The translations under genes were made by a program, and so were the position numbers. Shown here one piece after another: positions 1 through 7,112 of a DNA stretch of 11,756 nt. Below the pieces are notes generated by a model that saw only the letters and a list, made by a program, of their open reading frames with translations, did no database searches and was not told the DNA's origin. Source of the stretch: CAWACC01 sp964390695 (GTDB taxonomy: Bacteria > Chlamydiota > Chlamydiia > Chlamydiales > Parachlamydiaceae); the NCBI GenBank assembly GCA_964390695.1, contig CAYMKI010000107.1, forward strand, positions 1-11,756, in the 5' to 3' direction. The first letter of the stretch is position 1, and each line of letters opens with the position of its first letter.

Positions 1-285
1 GACGAAGAGGGCACTGTTCTGCAAACCTTAAAAGAAGCCCTGATGCTAGAAGCTCTAAACATCAGAGAAAAAATCCTTAAACCCCGATATAGTTACCGCT
101 TATCTCACAAAGAGCACGGAAAAAATCCATCCCCTTGTCATTCATTTTGCGTACCTAAAACCATGCCTTTGCTGCAGAGAAATTTGGAAAAAATAGCTTG
201 TGATAAAATCCATCACACTTCCACATCACAGCTCGGATACCTGCAACCTGGATCCCAAAAAAAACTTTGCTTTCTACAAATGTAA
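1..285 (+). CDS. Unidentified 3' end of an upstream gene (partial)
   Basis: Frame 1 is open from the left edge to a TAA at 283-285, followed at once by a second in-frame TAA (286-288). The other two forward frames close within the first 60 bases, so if the left edge is coding it must be this frame. The first 35 or so residues (DEEGTVLQTLKEALMLEALN, then charged helix-like sequence) look like a normal protein C-terminus. The remainder is rich in His, Cys, Pro and Gln and looks less like a folded protein. I recognise no family. An internal ATG at 43 could begin an 80-residue product, but no Shine-Dalgarno sequence supports that. The alternative is that the real gene ended earlier and this is chance read-through. 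It is in the same frame as comEC, which starts 7 bases after the second stop. Confidence 0.4.
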   Translation, partial: DEEGTVLQTLKEALMLEALNIREKILKPRYSYRLSHKEHGKNPSPCHSFCVPKTMPLLQRNLEKIACDKIHHTSTSQLGYLQPGSQKKLCFLQM

Positions 286-294
286 TAAAGCATC

Positions 295-1830
295 ATGACA
301 GCACAATTTTGGCGCCAACACCCTGCCCTGCTTTATGCCGTGGCTGGATTGCTGGGGTGTTTTGCTGCGTTTTATTCATTATGGTGCTCTATATTGTTCA
401 TCCCGCTTCTATGGGATTTTCCAAAGAATATCTCCAAGCCCTATGTGTTCAGGCTATGCTTGGCCTTTATGATATTCTTGAGTTTTTTAAGTTTTGCTTC
501 CTCAACCTATGATCTCCCCTCGACACCTCCAGAAGGCGTACACGGAACGGCCTATGTTCAGATAAAATTTCTATCTCAAACCACCACTCACTATGGTAAG
601 CAATGGGTCTACCAGGGCAAACTGCGTACATTCTTTCCCGACCACAAAGATGAAACTGATTTAAAAGGCGCATATATACCGTTTCGCTTGACCTTAAAAA
701 ACCACGCCCATCTGCAGAGGCCCTCTGCAAATAGCGATTACATCCTCAAAGGAGTTTTAAAATCTTCTCCAGCAGGCTTTTATTACTTTTCTGCCGATAA
801 AGATCAACCCTGGGAGCGTGTCGATAATTCATGGTCCCTAGCTGAATGGCAATACCAAACCAAAGACAGTATAAGCCGATACATAAAAAGCCACATCTCC
901 AGTCCCACCGCAGCCGCATTTTTAGCAGGGGTAGCCACGGGCAACTTCGATGACCGCAGGATGCAGTTTGAATTTGGCCGGTTCGGACTGCAACACATCA
1001 TGGCCATATCAGGTTTTCATTTTGCCATTATAGCCTCCTTAATTGGATGCCTCTTGCGCTTATTTATGCCGCAGCAATTAGCCTCTACGGCCTTAATTGT
1101 TATTATCAGCACCTATTTTGTCATCTTAGGGCCGAGTCCGTCGGTAATTAGGGCCTGGTTGACCATTCTGATTGCCTTGTTTGGATATCTGCTGCACAAA
1201 AGAGGGACCGCCCTCAATTCTTTAGGCGTGGCATTATTGCTTGCGCTGCTCTACGACCCTCTCCTGTGCCAGCACATGGGTTTTCAATTGAGCTTTTTAG
1301 CCACCGCTGCCATTTTGATGCTCTTCAATGGTATCGACAAGGGACTCAATCGCATTTTTTTTAAAAGATCCCTGAGCGAAGTGATTCAAATGAATCGGCT
1401 TAATCAACATGGCTACTTGCTGCTTATTTTCCTCCGGCAGGGTTTAGCTTTGAGCCTTGCTGTAAATCTAGCGACGCTGCCTTTGCTTTTATATTACTTT
1501 CATAAATTTTCTCTAATGAGCATGCTTTATAACTTATTTTTTCCCTTCCTGGTCAGTTTGAGCATGATCTTGTTAATTTTGGGCTTAACAGCTTCGCTGA
1601 TAGCTACACCTTTAGCCCAGCTGATCCATCATCTGAATGATTATTATACCAGCTTTGTATTGAATTATATTTACAACATGCCCAGGACAGCTGATAATTT
1701 TCTGACGGTTGAATCTATGCCTCTATACATTGTCATTGTAAGCTTGTGGGCAGTTTTTTACCTAGGTGTGTGGATGCATAATAGAGCAGAACAACAAAGA
1801 GAAATTCAGCTCAATTTTGCCTACCTTTAA
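295..1830 (+). CDS. comEC: ComEC/Rec2-type DNA-uptake channel, short form without the beta-lactamase-fold domain
   Basis: Polytopic inner-membrane protein of 511 residues, predicted to carry single-stranded DNA into the cytoplasm during natural transformation. Seen: two hydrophobic segments at about residues 10-40; a soluble stretch at about 60-190 matching the DUF4131/OB-like region; then the competence domain with the diagnostic HIMAISGFHFAI motif (residues 234-245, S239-G240 and H242). After that come many hydrophobic helices to about residue 495, ending in a short charged tail. B. subtilis ComEC is about 775 residues and carries a C-terminal beta-lactamase-fold domain; this protein stops before it. 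From memory, chlamydial ComEC proteins are also short, so this is probably lineage-typical and not a truncation. ATG 295 is the first start after tandem in-frame stops. No Shine-Dalgarno sequence is visible, so translational coupling to the upstream frame is possible. Confidence 0.9.
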   Translation: MTAQFWRQHPALLYAVAGLLGCFAAFYSLWCSILFIPLLWDFPKNISKPYVFRLCLAFMIFLSFLSFASSTYDLPSTPPEGVHGTAYVQIKFLSQTTTHYGKQWVYQGKLRTFFPDHKDETDLKGAYIPFRLTLKNHAHLQRPSANSDYILKGVLKSSPAGFYYFSADKDQPWERVDNSWSLAEWQYQTKDSISRYIKSHISSPTAAAFLAGVATGNFDDRRMQFEFGRFGLQHIMAISGFHFAIIASLIGCLLRLFMPQQLASTALIVIISTYFVILGPSPSVIRAWLTILIALFGYLLHKRGTALNSLGVALLLALLYDPLLCQHMGFQLSFLATAAILMLFNGIDKGLNRIFFKRSLSEVIQMNRLNQHGYLLLIFLRQGLALSLAVNLATLPLLLYYFHKFSLMSMLYNLFFPFLVSLSMILLILGLTASLIATPLAQLIHHLNDYYTSFVLNYIYNMPRTADNFLTVESMPLYIVIVSLWAVFYLGVWMHNRAEQQREIQLNFAYL

Positions 1831-1836
1831 AAAAGG

Positions 1837-1865
1837 TTGACGAAAAATTGTTTTTTGTGGATTAT
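1837..1865 (+). promoter_or_regulatory. Promoter for tRNA-His
   Basis: A -35 element TTGACG (1837-1842, five of six consensus bases) and a -10 element GATTAT (1860-1865, four of six) are 17 bases apart. The predicted start is near 1872, about 7 bases before the tRNA. The element begins 6 bases after the comEC stop codon, so the tRNA need not depend on read-through from comEC. Confidence 0.6.
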
Positions 1866-1878
1866 TAGTGTGTTTTAT

Positions 1879-1953
1879 GGCGGTCGTAGCTCAGTCGGTC
1901 AGAGCGTTGGATTGTGGATCCAAAAGTCGCGGGTTCGAGCCCCGTCGATCGCC
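1879..1953 (+). tRNA. tRNA-His (anticodon GTG)
   Basis: A complete cloverleaf can be drawn. The acceptor stem pairs 1880-1886 with 1946-1952. The D stem pairs 1889-1892 with 1902-1905. The anticodon stem pairs 1907-1911 with 1919-1923, with GTG at 1914-1916. The T stem pairs 1929-1933 with 1941-1945 around the loop TTCGAGC. The extra G-1 that identifies tRNA-His to HisRS is encoded at 1879 and pairs with C73 at 1953. The 3' CCA is not encoded (the next bases are CTT), so CCA-adding enzyme is required. No other tRNA lies next to it. Confidence 0.97.
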
Positions 1954-2255
1954 CTTGTTTTTCTCCCCCCTCTTTTAAGTCTTAGTCTTTATAACTTTTG
2001 TCCTTACCATCAAAAATTCACTACAGAAGTCAACTCAGCAATTGCGGGTGAATTAAAGCTTTCTATCAAAAAACTGATCATCTCTTAAAAATGTGTCATT
2101 TAAATGAATGCGTTTTATTTATAGTAACTAGGTATAATTCTCGCGGGAAATGAGGGTCTAGGTCTAAATTGGCGTGGTACAAAAAGTCGCATAGCATTGA
2201 TAACTAATGACATAAGACTTATAATAGTTCTAAATTTATAATCACATATCCAACC
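1954..2255. other. Non-coding region between tRNA-His and the TPM gene
   Basis: About 300 bases without a credible gene. A pyrimidine-rich stretch follows the tRNA (about 1955-1977), with no clear terminator hairpin. Other marks are a perfect 10-base palindrome CATTTAAATG (2097-2106), an isolated TATAAT (2133-2138) without a matching -35, and a tandem GGTCTA hexamer (2155-2166). The last 60 bases hold the promoter listed separately. An open frame crossing 1837-2088 runs through the tRNA and is not a gene. Confidence 0.6.
2197..2225 (+). promoter_or_regulatory. Promoter for the TPM-lemA unit
   Basis: TTGATA (2197-2202) and a perfect TATAAT (2220-2225) are exactly 17 bases apart, the best housekeeping-type promoter in the window. 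The predicted start is near 2232, giving a leader of about 24 bases before ATG 2256. That leader has no Shine-Dalgarno-like purine run. Confidence 0.75.
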
Positions 2256-2966
2256 ATGAAAATTTTTAAAGTCCTGTTACTCCTATCGCTGTGCTTGTGC
2301 ACATATGCTTATAGTTTTGATGGTTTCATTCATGACCCTGCTCATTTGATCAACACCCAGGATAAGGAACAAATAGCCGTTTGGCTTAACGAATTAGAAC
2401 AGAAATCCTCTGCCCAGGTGGCTGTGGTAAGCGTGGATTCCATAGGCCATCAAAGCATTGAGGAATATACAGTTACTTTATTTAAAAGTTTAGGCTTGGG
2501 GCAGAAAAAGAAAAATAATGGAGTTCTTTTGGTGATCGCTGCCAAAGAAAGGCGCTTGCGTATCGAGGTTGGATACGGTTTAGAAGGTATCTTAACAGAT
2601 GCATTAGCGCAAAAAATCATCAATAACATCATTGTACCTGATTTTAAAAATGAGAATTATTCTAGCGGCATTCTAAAAGGTGTTTGGGCTATAGTGTCCT
2701 TGCTTGCCAAGGAATATAACATTGAAATTAGCCATTCACCTTCAAATCCTGTAGCTCTTGATCTAGATAATACCCACAATAACAGGTGGTTCGAAATCGC
2801 CTTTTATGGTGTATATTTTTTGTTCATCTTTATATTCACAGCTGGTGGTTGTCGACCAGGTTCTCGCGGGAGTTTTGGCACTGGGTCAAACGGCGGGAGT
2901 TTTGGCGGTGGGCCAAGCGGCGGCGGCGGATCCAGCGGCGGCGGCGGGTCCAGCGGTAAGTGGTAA
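2256..2966 (+). CDS. Secreted/membrane TPM-domain (YgcG-type) protein with a Gly/Ser-rich tail
   Basis: 236 residues. Residues 1-20 look like a signal peptide (hydrophobic run ending CTYAYS, cleavage likely near 18-20). Residues about 22-155 form a TPM domain, including the conserved run GQKKKNNGVLLVIA (82-95) followed by LRIEVGYGLEGILTDA (101-116). A membrane helix lies at about 178-197 (WFEIAFYGVYFLFIFIFTAG). The last 40 residues are mostly Gly and Ser and end in KW. TPM domains sit outside the membrane in bacteria and are linked to membrane-protein or photosystem maintenance; a phosphatase activity is reported for some plant members. The exact role here is unknown. lemA follows 27 bases later on the same strand, a recurrent pairing that supports the call. 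The tail is typical of YgcG-like proteins, but its DNA is an unusually pure tandem repeat. Confidence 0.88.
   Translation: MKIFKVLLLLSLCLCTYAYSFDGFIHDPAHLINTQDKEQIAVWLNELEQKSSAQVAVVSVDSIGHQSIEEYTVTLFKSLGLGQKKKNNGVLLVIAAKERRLRIEVGYGLEGILTDALAQKIINNIIVPDFKNENYSSGILKGVWAIVSLLAKEYNIEISHSPSNPVALDLDNTHNNRWFEIAFYGVYFLFIFIFTAGGCRPGSRGSFGTGSNGGSFGGGPSGGGGSSGGGGSSGKW
2916..2951 (+). repeat. Tandem 18-base repeat encoding SGGGGS units
   Basis: Two head-to-tail copies (2916-2933 and 2934-2951) differ only at one position (GGA versus GGG) and are followed by a partial third copy (AGCGGT). Each reads Ser-Gly-Gly-Gly-Gly-Ser, in frame, at the C-terminus of the TPM protein. The stretch is much more GC-rich than its surroundings, as expected from the Gly codons used. 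Confidence 0.9.
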
Positions 2967-2983
2967 AAAACATATAATAAAAT

Positions 2984-2988
2984 AGGAG
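2984..2988 (+). promoter_or_regulatory. Shine-Dalgarno site of lemA
   Basis: AGGAG sits 5 bases before ATG 2994 and fixes the lemA start. The upstream TPM gene has no comparable site. Confidence 0.85.
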
Positions 2989-2993
2989 ACTTT

Positions 2994-3560
2994 ATGAATA
3001 AAATCTTGATTGCTGTTGGAGCGCTCGTTTTGTTAGCGATATCGCTTTTCGGCTGGTATAAAAGTGGCTATGACACCATGATCAGTTTGGATCAACAGGT
3101 ACAATCCGGCTGGGCCCAAGTGGAAAATCAATTGCAGCGTCGTTTTGACCTAATCCCTAATCTTGTCCAAACAGTACAAGGATATTCCAACCATGAAAAG
3201 AGCCTCCTAGAAGAAATAACGCACCTGCGCAGCCAATGGACTACAGCATCGACTATGCCTGACAAGGTAGGTACTGCCAATGCCTTGACTGGCGCTTTGT
3301 CCAAATTGTTAATGGTCACAGAGAATTACCCCACTTTAAAGGCAAACGAGAATTTCTTGACTCTGCAAAGTCAATTGGAAGGCACAGAAAATCGCCTTAC
3401 AGTTGAACGCATGCGTTATAATCAAGCCGTTGAAAAGTATAATGCCTATCAACAAAGTTTTTTTGGCCGCTTCTTTTCTTCTCAAACGGGAAAAACTCAA
3501 CCCGCGCATTACTTTAAATCTGCAGAGGCTGCAACCCATGCGCCTGTTGTCAAATTTTAG
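2994..3560 (+). CDS. lemA: LemA family membrane protein
   Basis: 188 residues, the usual LemA size. An N-terminal membrane anchor (about residues 4-21) is followed by a long helical domain with the family signature: GWAQVENQLQRRFDLIPNLV (residues 39-58), then QTVQGYSNHEKSLL, and near the C-terminus RYNQAVEKYNAY before a short Phe-rich segment. LemA proteins form a small helical bundle thought to lie outside the membrane; their biochemical role is unsettled, and they are often encoded beside TPM proteins, as here. The gene probably shares the promoter at 2197-2225. Both genes seem absent from the reduced genomes of pathogenic Chlamydia (from memory), which points to a less reduced relative. 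Confidence 0.94.
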   Translation: MNKILIAVGALVLLAISLFGWYKSGYDTMISLDQQVQSGWAQVENQLQRRFDLIPNLVQTVQGYSNHEKSLLEEITHLRSQWTTASTMPDKVGTANALTGALSKLLMVTENYPTLKANENFLTLQSQLEGTENRLTVERMRYNQAVEKYNAYQQSFFGRFFSSQTGKTQPAHYFKSAEAATHAPVVKF

Positions 3561-3585
3561 AAGACAGCAATACCTGCCTAGTCAA

Positions 3586-3604
3586 AGGAGCCCAAAGGTC
3601 TCCT
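3586..3604 (+). terminator. Small hairpin after lemA, possible weak terminator
   Basis: AGGAG (3586-3590) pairs with CTCCT (3600-3604). CC/GG continues the stem past one mismatch, and AAA forms the loop. No T-run follows directly; a run of six T bases begins about 25 bases later. It could be a weak or factor-dependent terminator, or chance. Confidence 0.3.
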
Positions 3605-3680
3605 ACGAATCCGTATACATTCTTCACGTTTTTTGTTTTACCCCCAATCGCTGAAGGCAACACAACGAAAGAGTTTGTGC

Positions 3681-3709
3681 TTGGCTTTTGTTTTTTGTTT
3701 TCTTATAAT
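3681..3709 (+). promoter_or_regulatory. Promoter for ftsK
   Basis: TTGGCT (3681-3686) and a perfect TATAAT (3704-3709) are 17 bases apart, with a T-rich spacer. The predicted start is near 3716, about 44 bases before the ftsK ATG. No clear Shine-Dalgarno sequence precedes ATG 3760. Confidence 0.6.
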
Positions 3710-3759
3710 TCGCTCCTCGGCTTATATTTACAATTGCAGTAGCGTATCTCCTGGATCAT

Positions 3760-6252
3760 ATGTCTAAGAAAAAAAAACAAAAAACCGGTAAAAACAAACA
3801 AGCACCAGCTTTAGCCCCGCGCCTTGCCCCCATGAGAGGGTGGCTATTGTTTTCAGGCGCTTTAGCTTTGCTGCTTAGCTTGCTTAGCTTTGCCTATGGT
3901 CATGCCACTTCGAATTGGCTGGGTTTGATCGGCTATAAATTGGGATGGCTTTTCCATGCGCTTTTTGGCATCGGCAGCTACGTTGTCTGTAGTTTTGTCG
4001 CCTGGATTGGCTGGCGCAAGCTCTTTAACAAATCCACCAACCATCTATTCGCAAAGACCTTCTTTGTATTTCTCTTGATGCTCTCTTTGAATATGCTGCT
4101 CAGTATTATAGAATACCGTTTTCCTCAGTTGACATTATGGCTGCGCGGGATATTTTACCCATCTCTTTTACAAGATAAGCTCAAGTACCATCTAGGAGGC
4201 GCCTTATCGTACTACATATACGCGGATATGCCCTCATTAAACTTACACCGTATCCTGGGAAGCCTGGGTGTGGCTCTTATCTTTTTTTGCACCCTGATAG
4301 CTAGCATCATGTTCTTGGCTAAAATTCATCCCATCCAGATTTTATACTTCTTGAAGCAGCGATGGAGCAAACTCAAAGAATCCCTGCCCAAACTTCCTGA
4401 AGCAGCAGCACAGCCGCTTTTTGAATCCTCTTCGGAAGTCAAATCTGAACAGGACCCGACCCGTTTGGTCAAATTGAGGATCCCCTCTATAACATCTCCG
4501 ACAGCTGCAACGCCCGCCTCTCCTATCACTCCCCCCTCTTCGGATGTGCTTGCCATTCAACCTGAAACAAATTTGAAAGTGCGCCCCTCGATCTCACGCA
4601 AAGAAGCCACTACCGAAGCCAATGGATCCATCCCCTTTGCCGGTGAGTCCAGATCGCAAATCAGACCGCCTTTAGCTGTAAAAGAACCCGAAAAGTCCCT
4701 TCCTATAAACAAGCGAGAATCCGCCCTAGCTGCACAGAAAATCCACAATGGAGATTTTGCCGCTTATCGCCTGCCCCCCGAAAGCCTGCTGACCGTCCCC
4801 AAGAAAATCGATCAAAACTCCCTAAAAAAGGATTTGCGAAAGCAAGCCGAGGTTTTAGAAGAGACCTTGCAAAGTTTCGGCATAGAGGCGAAAGTCGGTC
4901 AGATTAATTGTGGGCCCACCATTTCCTCTTTTGAAGTGCACCCCGCCATAGGGGTTAAAGTGCAAAAGATCAAAACTCTGGAGAATGACATCGCCTTGAA
5001 CATGGAAGCGAAGTCTATTCGCATCATTGCCCCCATCCCGGGCAAAGCAGCTGTTGGCATCGAAGTACCTAACCCGCAGCCGCAAGAAGTGGCTTTTCTA
5101 GACCTATTGCAAGCTTATCAGCAAAGCCCCAAGAAATTCCATATTCCCATATTATTGGGAAAGGCCGTAAATGGTGATAATGTCATGAGCGATCTGACAA
5201 AAATGCCCCACTGTATTATTGCAGGTGCTACCGGGTCCGGAAAATCCGTTTGTATCAACACTATTGTCATATCCATTTTAATGAATGCCAAGCCGGATGA
5301 AATCAAATTGGTCATGGTCGATCCGAAAAAAGTCGAGCTGACCCCCTACTCCCGACTGCCGCACATGCTTGCCCCAGTGATTACAGAGCCGCAAGGAGCC
5401 TGTGCAGCCTTAAATTGGCTAGTTAAGGAAATGGAAAACCGGTATGAGATCTTGAAACTCACCGGCAACCGCAATATCGAGACTTTCAATACGCGGAAGA
5501 TAAACGCTGATGTCGAAGCTACGCTCGGACGTGAAATCCCTAAAAAGATGCCCTATATTGTCGGCATCATCGATGAATTGGCCGACCTGATGATGGTGGC
5601 CAGCCATGATATCGAGACTCCCATTGCGCGGATCGCTCAAATGGCCCGAGCTGTGGGGATTCACTTGATTTTAGCTACACAGCGCCCATCCAGAGAGGTT
5701 ATCACGGGATTGATCAAAGCCAACTTCCCCACACGGATTTCCTTTAAAGTCGCTAGCCGCGTCAACAGTCAAATCGTCCTTGACGAAACGGGTGCGGAAA
5801 CTTTATTGGGCAATGGGGACATGCTCTTTTTACCTCCAGGCACCTCTCATCTGGTACGTGCGCAAGGAGCCTTCATTCGGGATGAAGATATCAATGCGGT
5901 CATCAAGAACATTTGCGAACAAGCCCCGCCTAACTACATCATAGAATCTTTTGACCGGATTTCCCCTTCAGAAGAATCCTTGGGCAATGATGGAGATGAG
6001 CCGCAGGATAATCTATACCAGAATGCTTTAGATATCGTATTAAGCACCGGCAATGCTTCCACAACTTTTTTGCAAAGAAAACTGAAAATAGGTTATGCTC
6101 GTGCTGCCAGTTTAATGGACATGTTAGAAACTCGCGGCATTGTAGGGCCGGCCGAAGGCAGCAAACCGCGGCAAATATTAGCCTCAAAAACAGCTTTAAG
6201 CTCAGAACCTCTTCCTGAACTCGGCGACACCTTAGACGACGAAGAAGATTAA
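3760..6252 (+). CDS. ftsK: FtsK/SpoIIIE DNA translocase
   Basis: 830 residues, inner membrane at the division site; an ATP-driven double-stranded DNA pump that clears chromosome ends and activates Xer recombination at dif. Seen: a Lys-rich start; four membrane helices at about 27-47, 61-84, 99-117 and 164-187; a Pro/Ser/Ala-rich linker at about 215-345; then the motor. Walker A is GATGSGKS (489-496) and Walker B is GIIDELADLMM with D605-E606. The conserved run ILATQRPSREVITG and the ending LDETGAETLLGNGDMLF follow. A winged-helix gamma domain at about 755-815 would read oriented DNA guide sequences. The linker is short compared with E. coli FtsK (about 1,330 residues) and close to SpoIIIE size. 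Chlamydiae have no FtsZ, and FtsK is reported to organise their divisome, so the membrane part may matter as much as the motor. yycJ follows 29 bases later. Confidence 0.98.
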   Translation: MSKKKKQKTGKNKQAPALAPRLAPMRGWLLFSGALALLLSLLSFAYGHATSNWLGLIGYKLGWLFHALFGIGSYVVCSFVAWIGWRKLFNKSTNHLFAKTFFVFLLMLSLNMLLSIIEYRFPQLTLWLRGIFYPSLLQDKLKYHLGGALSYYIYADMPSLNLHRILGSLGVALIFFCTLIASIMFLAKIHPIQILYFLKQRWSKLKESLPKLPEAAAQPLFESSSEVKSEQDPTRLVKLRIPSITSPTAATPASPITPPSSDVLAIQPETNLKVRPSISRKEATTEANGSIPFAGESRSQIRPPLAVKEPEKSLPINKRESALAAQKIHNGDFAAYRLPPESLLTVPKKIDQNSLKKDLRKQAEVLEETLQSFGIEAKVGQINCGPTISSFEVHPAIGVKVQKIKTLENDIALNMEAKSIRIIAPIPGKAAVGIEVPNPQPQEVAFLDLLQAYQQSPKKFHIPILLGKAVNGDNVMSDLTKMPHCIIAGATGSGKSVCINTIVISILMNAKPDEIKLVMVDPKKVELTPYSRLPHMLAPVITEPQGACAALNWLVKEMENRYEILKLTGNRNIETFNTRKINADVEATLGREIPKKMPYIVGIIDELADLMMVASHDIETPIARIAQMARAVGIHLILATQRPSREVITGLIKANFPTRISFKVASRVNSQIVLDETGAETLLGNGDMLFLPPGTSHLVRAQGAFIRDEDINAVIKNICEQAPPNYIIESFDRISPSEESLGNDGDEPQDNLYQNALDIVLSTGNASTTFLQRKLKIGYARAASLMDMLETRGIVGPAEGSKPRQILASKTALSSEPLPELGDTLDDEED

Positions 6253-6281
6253 ACACTGTAAAAATATTATAGGAATCAAAT

Positions 6282-7055
6282 ATGAAAGGATTTTGCCCAT
6301 TAGCTTCAGGCTCGAAAGGCAACTGTATTTACTTTGGTACAGACCACACCAAAGTGCTCATCGACGCCGGCTTGAGTGCAAAAGCCATCACAGCAAAACT
6401 GGCGGAAATCAATGTAGATATACATGATATTGACGCCATATTAATCACACATGAGCATACGGATCACATTCAAGGGCTAAAGGTCTTAGCTTATAAAATG
6501 GGTATACCCGTCTTTGCCAATCACGAAACCGCTAAGGGCATTGTAGAAACATTTCACGATTGCCCCAAATTTAAGATTTTCTCGACAGGCGAAACATTTG
6601 AATTCGGAGACCTGGAGATCCATCCCTTCAGCATCCAGCATGATACCATGGATCCGGTCGCTTTTACGATTAAAACTAACAGCTTGAAATTAGGCTTTTG
6701 TACCGATCTAGGCTTTGTAACCACGTTGGTAGAAAATCAATTGAGAAATTGCGACTATCTTTATCTGGAAGCCAACCACCAACCTTCCATGGTCCATGCC
6801 TGTGCGCGTCCCATGGTGTACAAACAACGTGTACTTAGCCGCACCGGACACCTGTCCAATGAAGCCTGCGGAAAGCTGCTCTCACAGATTGCACATCCTA
6901 ACCTTAAACACGTGCATCTGGCCCATCTCTCCAGTGAATGCAATACCCCAGAAACAGCCATCCAGGTAATCCAGGGTATTTTAAAAGACCATGGCATCGA
7001 TCTGGAGATGTGTGTAGCCCCGCAACATATGATCAGCAAGGCTATCCACTTTTAA
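6282..7055 (+). CDS. yycJ: YycJ/WalJ-type metallo-beta-lactamase-fold hydrolase
   Basis: 257 residues, cytoplasmic, no signal peptide. It opens with the subfamily-typical LASGSKGN (8-15). The metal site HEHTDH spans 57-62; further expected ligands or conserved points are H120 in FSIQHD, D142 in FCTDLG, LEANH (162-166), GHLSN (189-193), and HLAHLSSECNTPE (212-224). These match the YycJ branch, whose members are thought to be nucleases (exonuclease activity is reported for the B. subtilis-type protein); substrate choice here is unknown. AGGAA at 6271-6275 lies 6 bases before ATG 6282. It follows ftsK closely and probably shares its transcript; from memory the same two genes are adjacent in C. 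trachomatis. It should not be taken for the missing C-terminal domain of ComEC: its motifs are those of YycJ. Confidence 0.93.
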   Translation: MKGFCPLASGSKGNCIYFGTDHTKVLIDAGLSAKAITAKLAEINVDIHDIDAILITHEHTDHIQGLKVLAYKMGIPVFANHETAKGIVETFHDCPKFKIFSTGETFEFGDLEIHPFSIQHDTMDPVAFTIKTNSLKLGFCTDLGFVTTLVENQLRNCDYLYLEANHQPSMVHACARPMVYKQRVLSRTGHLSNEACGKLLSQIAHPNLKHVHLAHLSSECNTPETAIQVIQGILKDHGIDLEMCVAPQHMISKAIHF

Positions 7056-7056
7056 C

Positions 7057-7112
7057 CCCAACATACTCTACTTGCACGCTTAATGCAGCGCAATTAGAGT
7101 ATGTTGGGTTTT
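7057..7112 (+). terminator. Long hairpin between convergent yycJ and rseP, likely terminator
   Basis: A perfect 14-base inverted repeat, 7057-7070 with 7095-7108, encloses a 24-base loop and is followed on the plus strand by TTTT (7109-7112). It fills the 60-base gap between the two stop codons. On the minus strand the stem is followed by GTTAAAAG, a poor T-tract, so it should work best for yycJ and less well for rseP. Confidence 0.8.

Noticed and set aside
184..209. TTGGAA and TAAAAT before comEC as a promoter
   Set aside because: The spacer is only 14 bases, too short for a standard housekeeping promoter.
1837..2088. 83-codon open frame on the plus strand
   Set aside because: It runs straight through the tRNA-His gene and starts on the tRNA promoter; it has no ribosome site and no protein-like composition.
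2133..2138. Isolated TATAAT in the tRNA-TPM spacer as a second promoter
   Set aside because: No -35-like hexamer lies 16-18 bases upstream and there is no extended -10.
2877..2966. Gly4-Ser repeats resembling an engineered linker with a GGATCC site
   Set aside because: Gly/Ser tails are normal for YgcG-type TPM proteins, the frame and stop are natural, and the neighbourhood is intact. No vector sequence is present.
3403..3654. 83-codon plus-strand frame overlapping the lemA end
   Set aside because: It overlaps lemA in another frame; the part beyond the lemA stop is low-complexity intergenic sequence with no start signal.
5939..6322. 127-codon minus-strand frame over the ftsK end and yycJ start
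   Set aside because: It is antisense to two well-supported genes, Cys/Arg-rich, and lacks a ribosome site or family resemblance.
6282..7055. YycJ as the detached beta-lactamase-fold domain of ComEC
   Set aside because: Its motifs (LASGSKGN start, GHLSN, HLAHLSSECNTPE) are those of the YycJ subfamily, and it pairs with ftsK rather than comEC.
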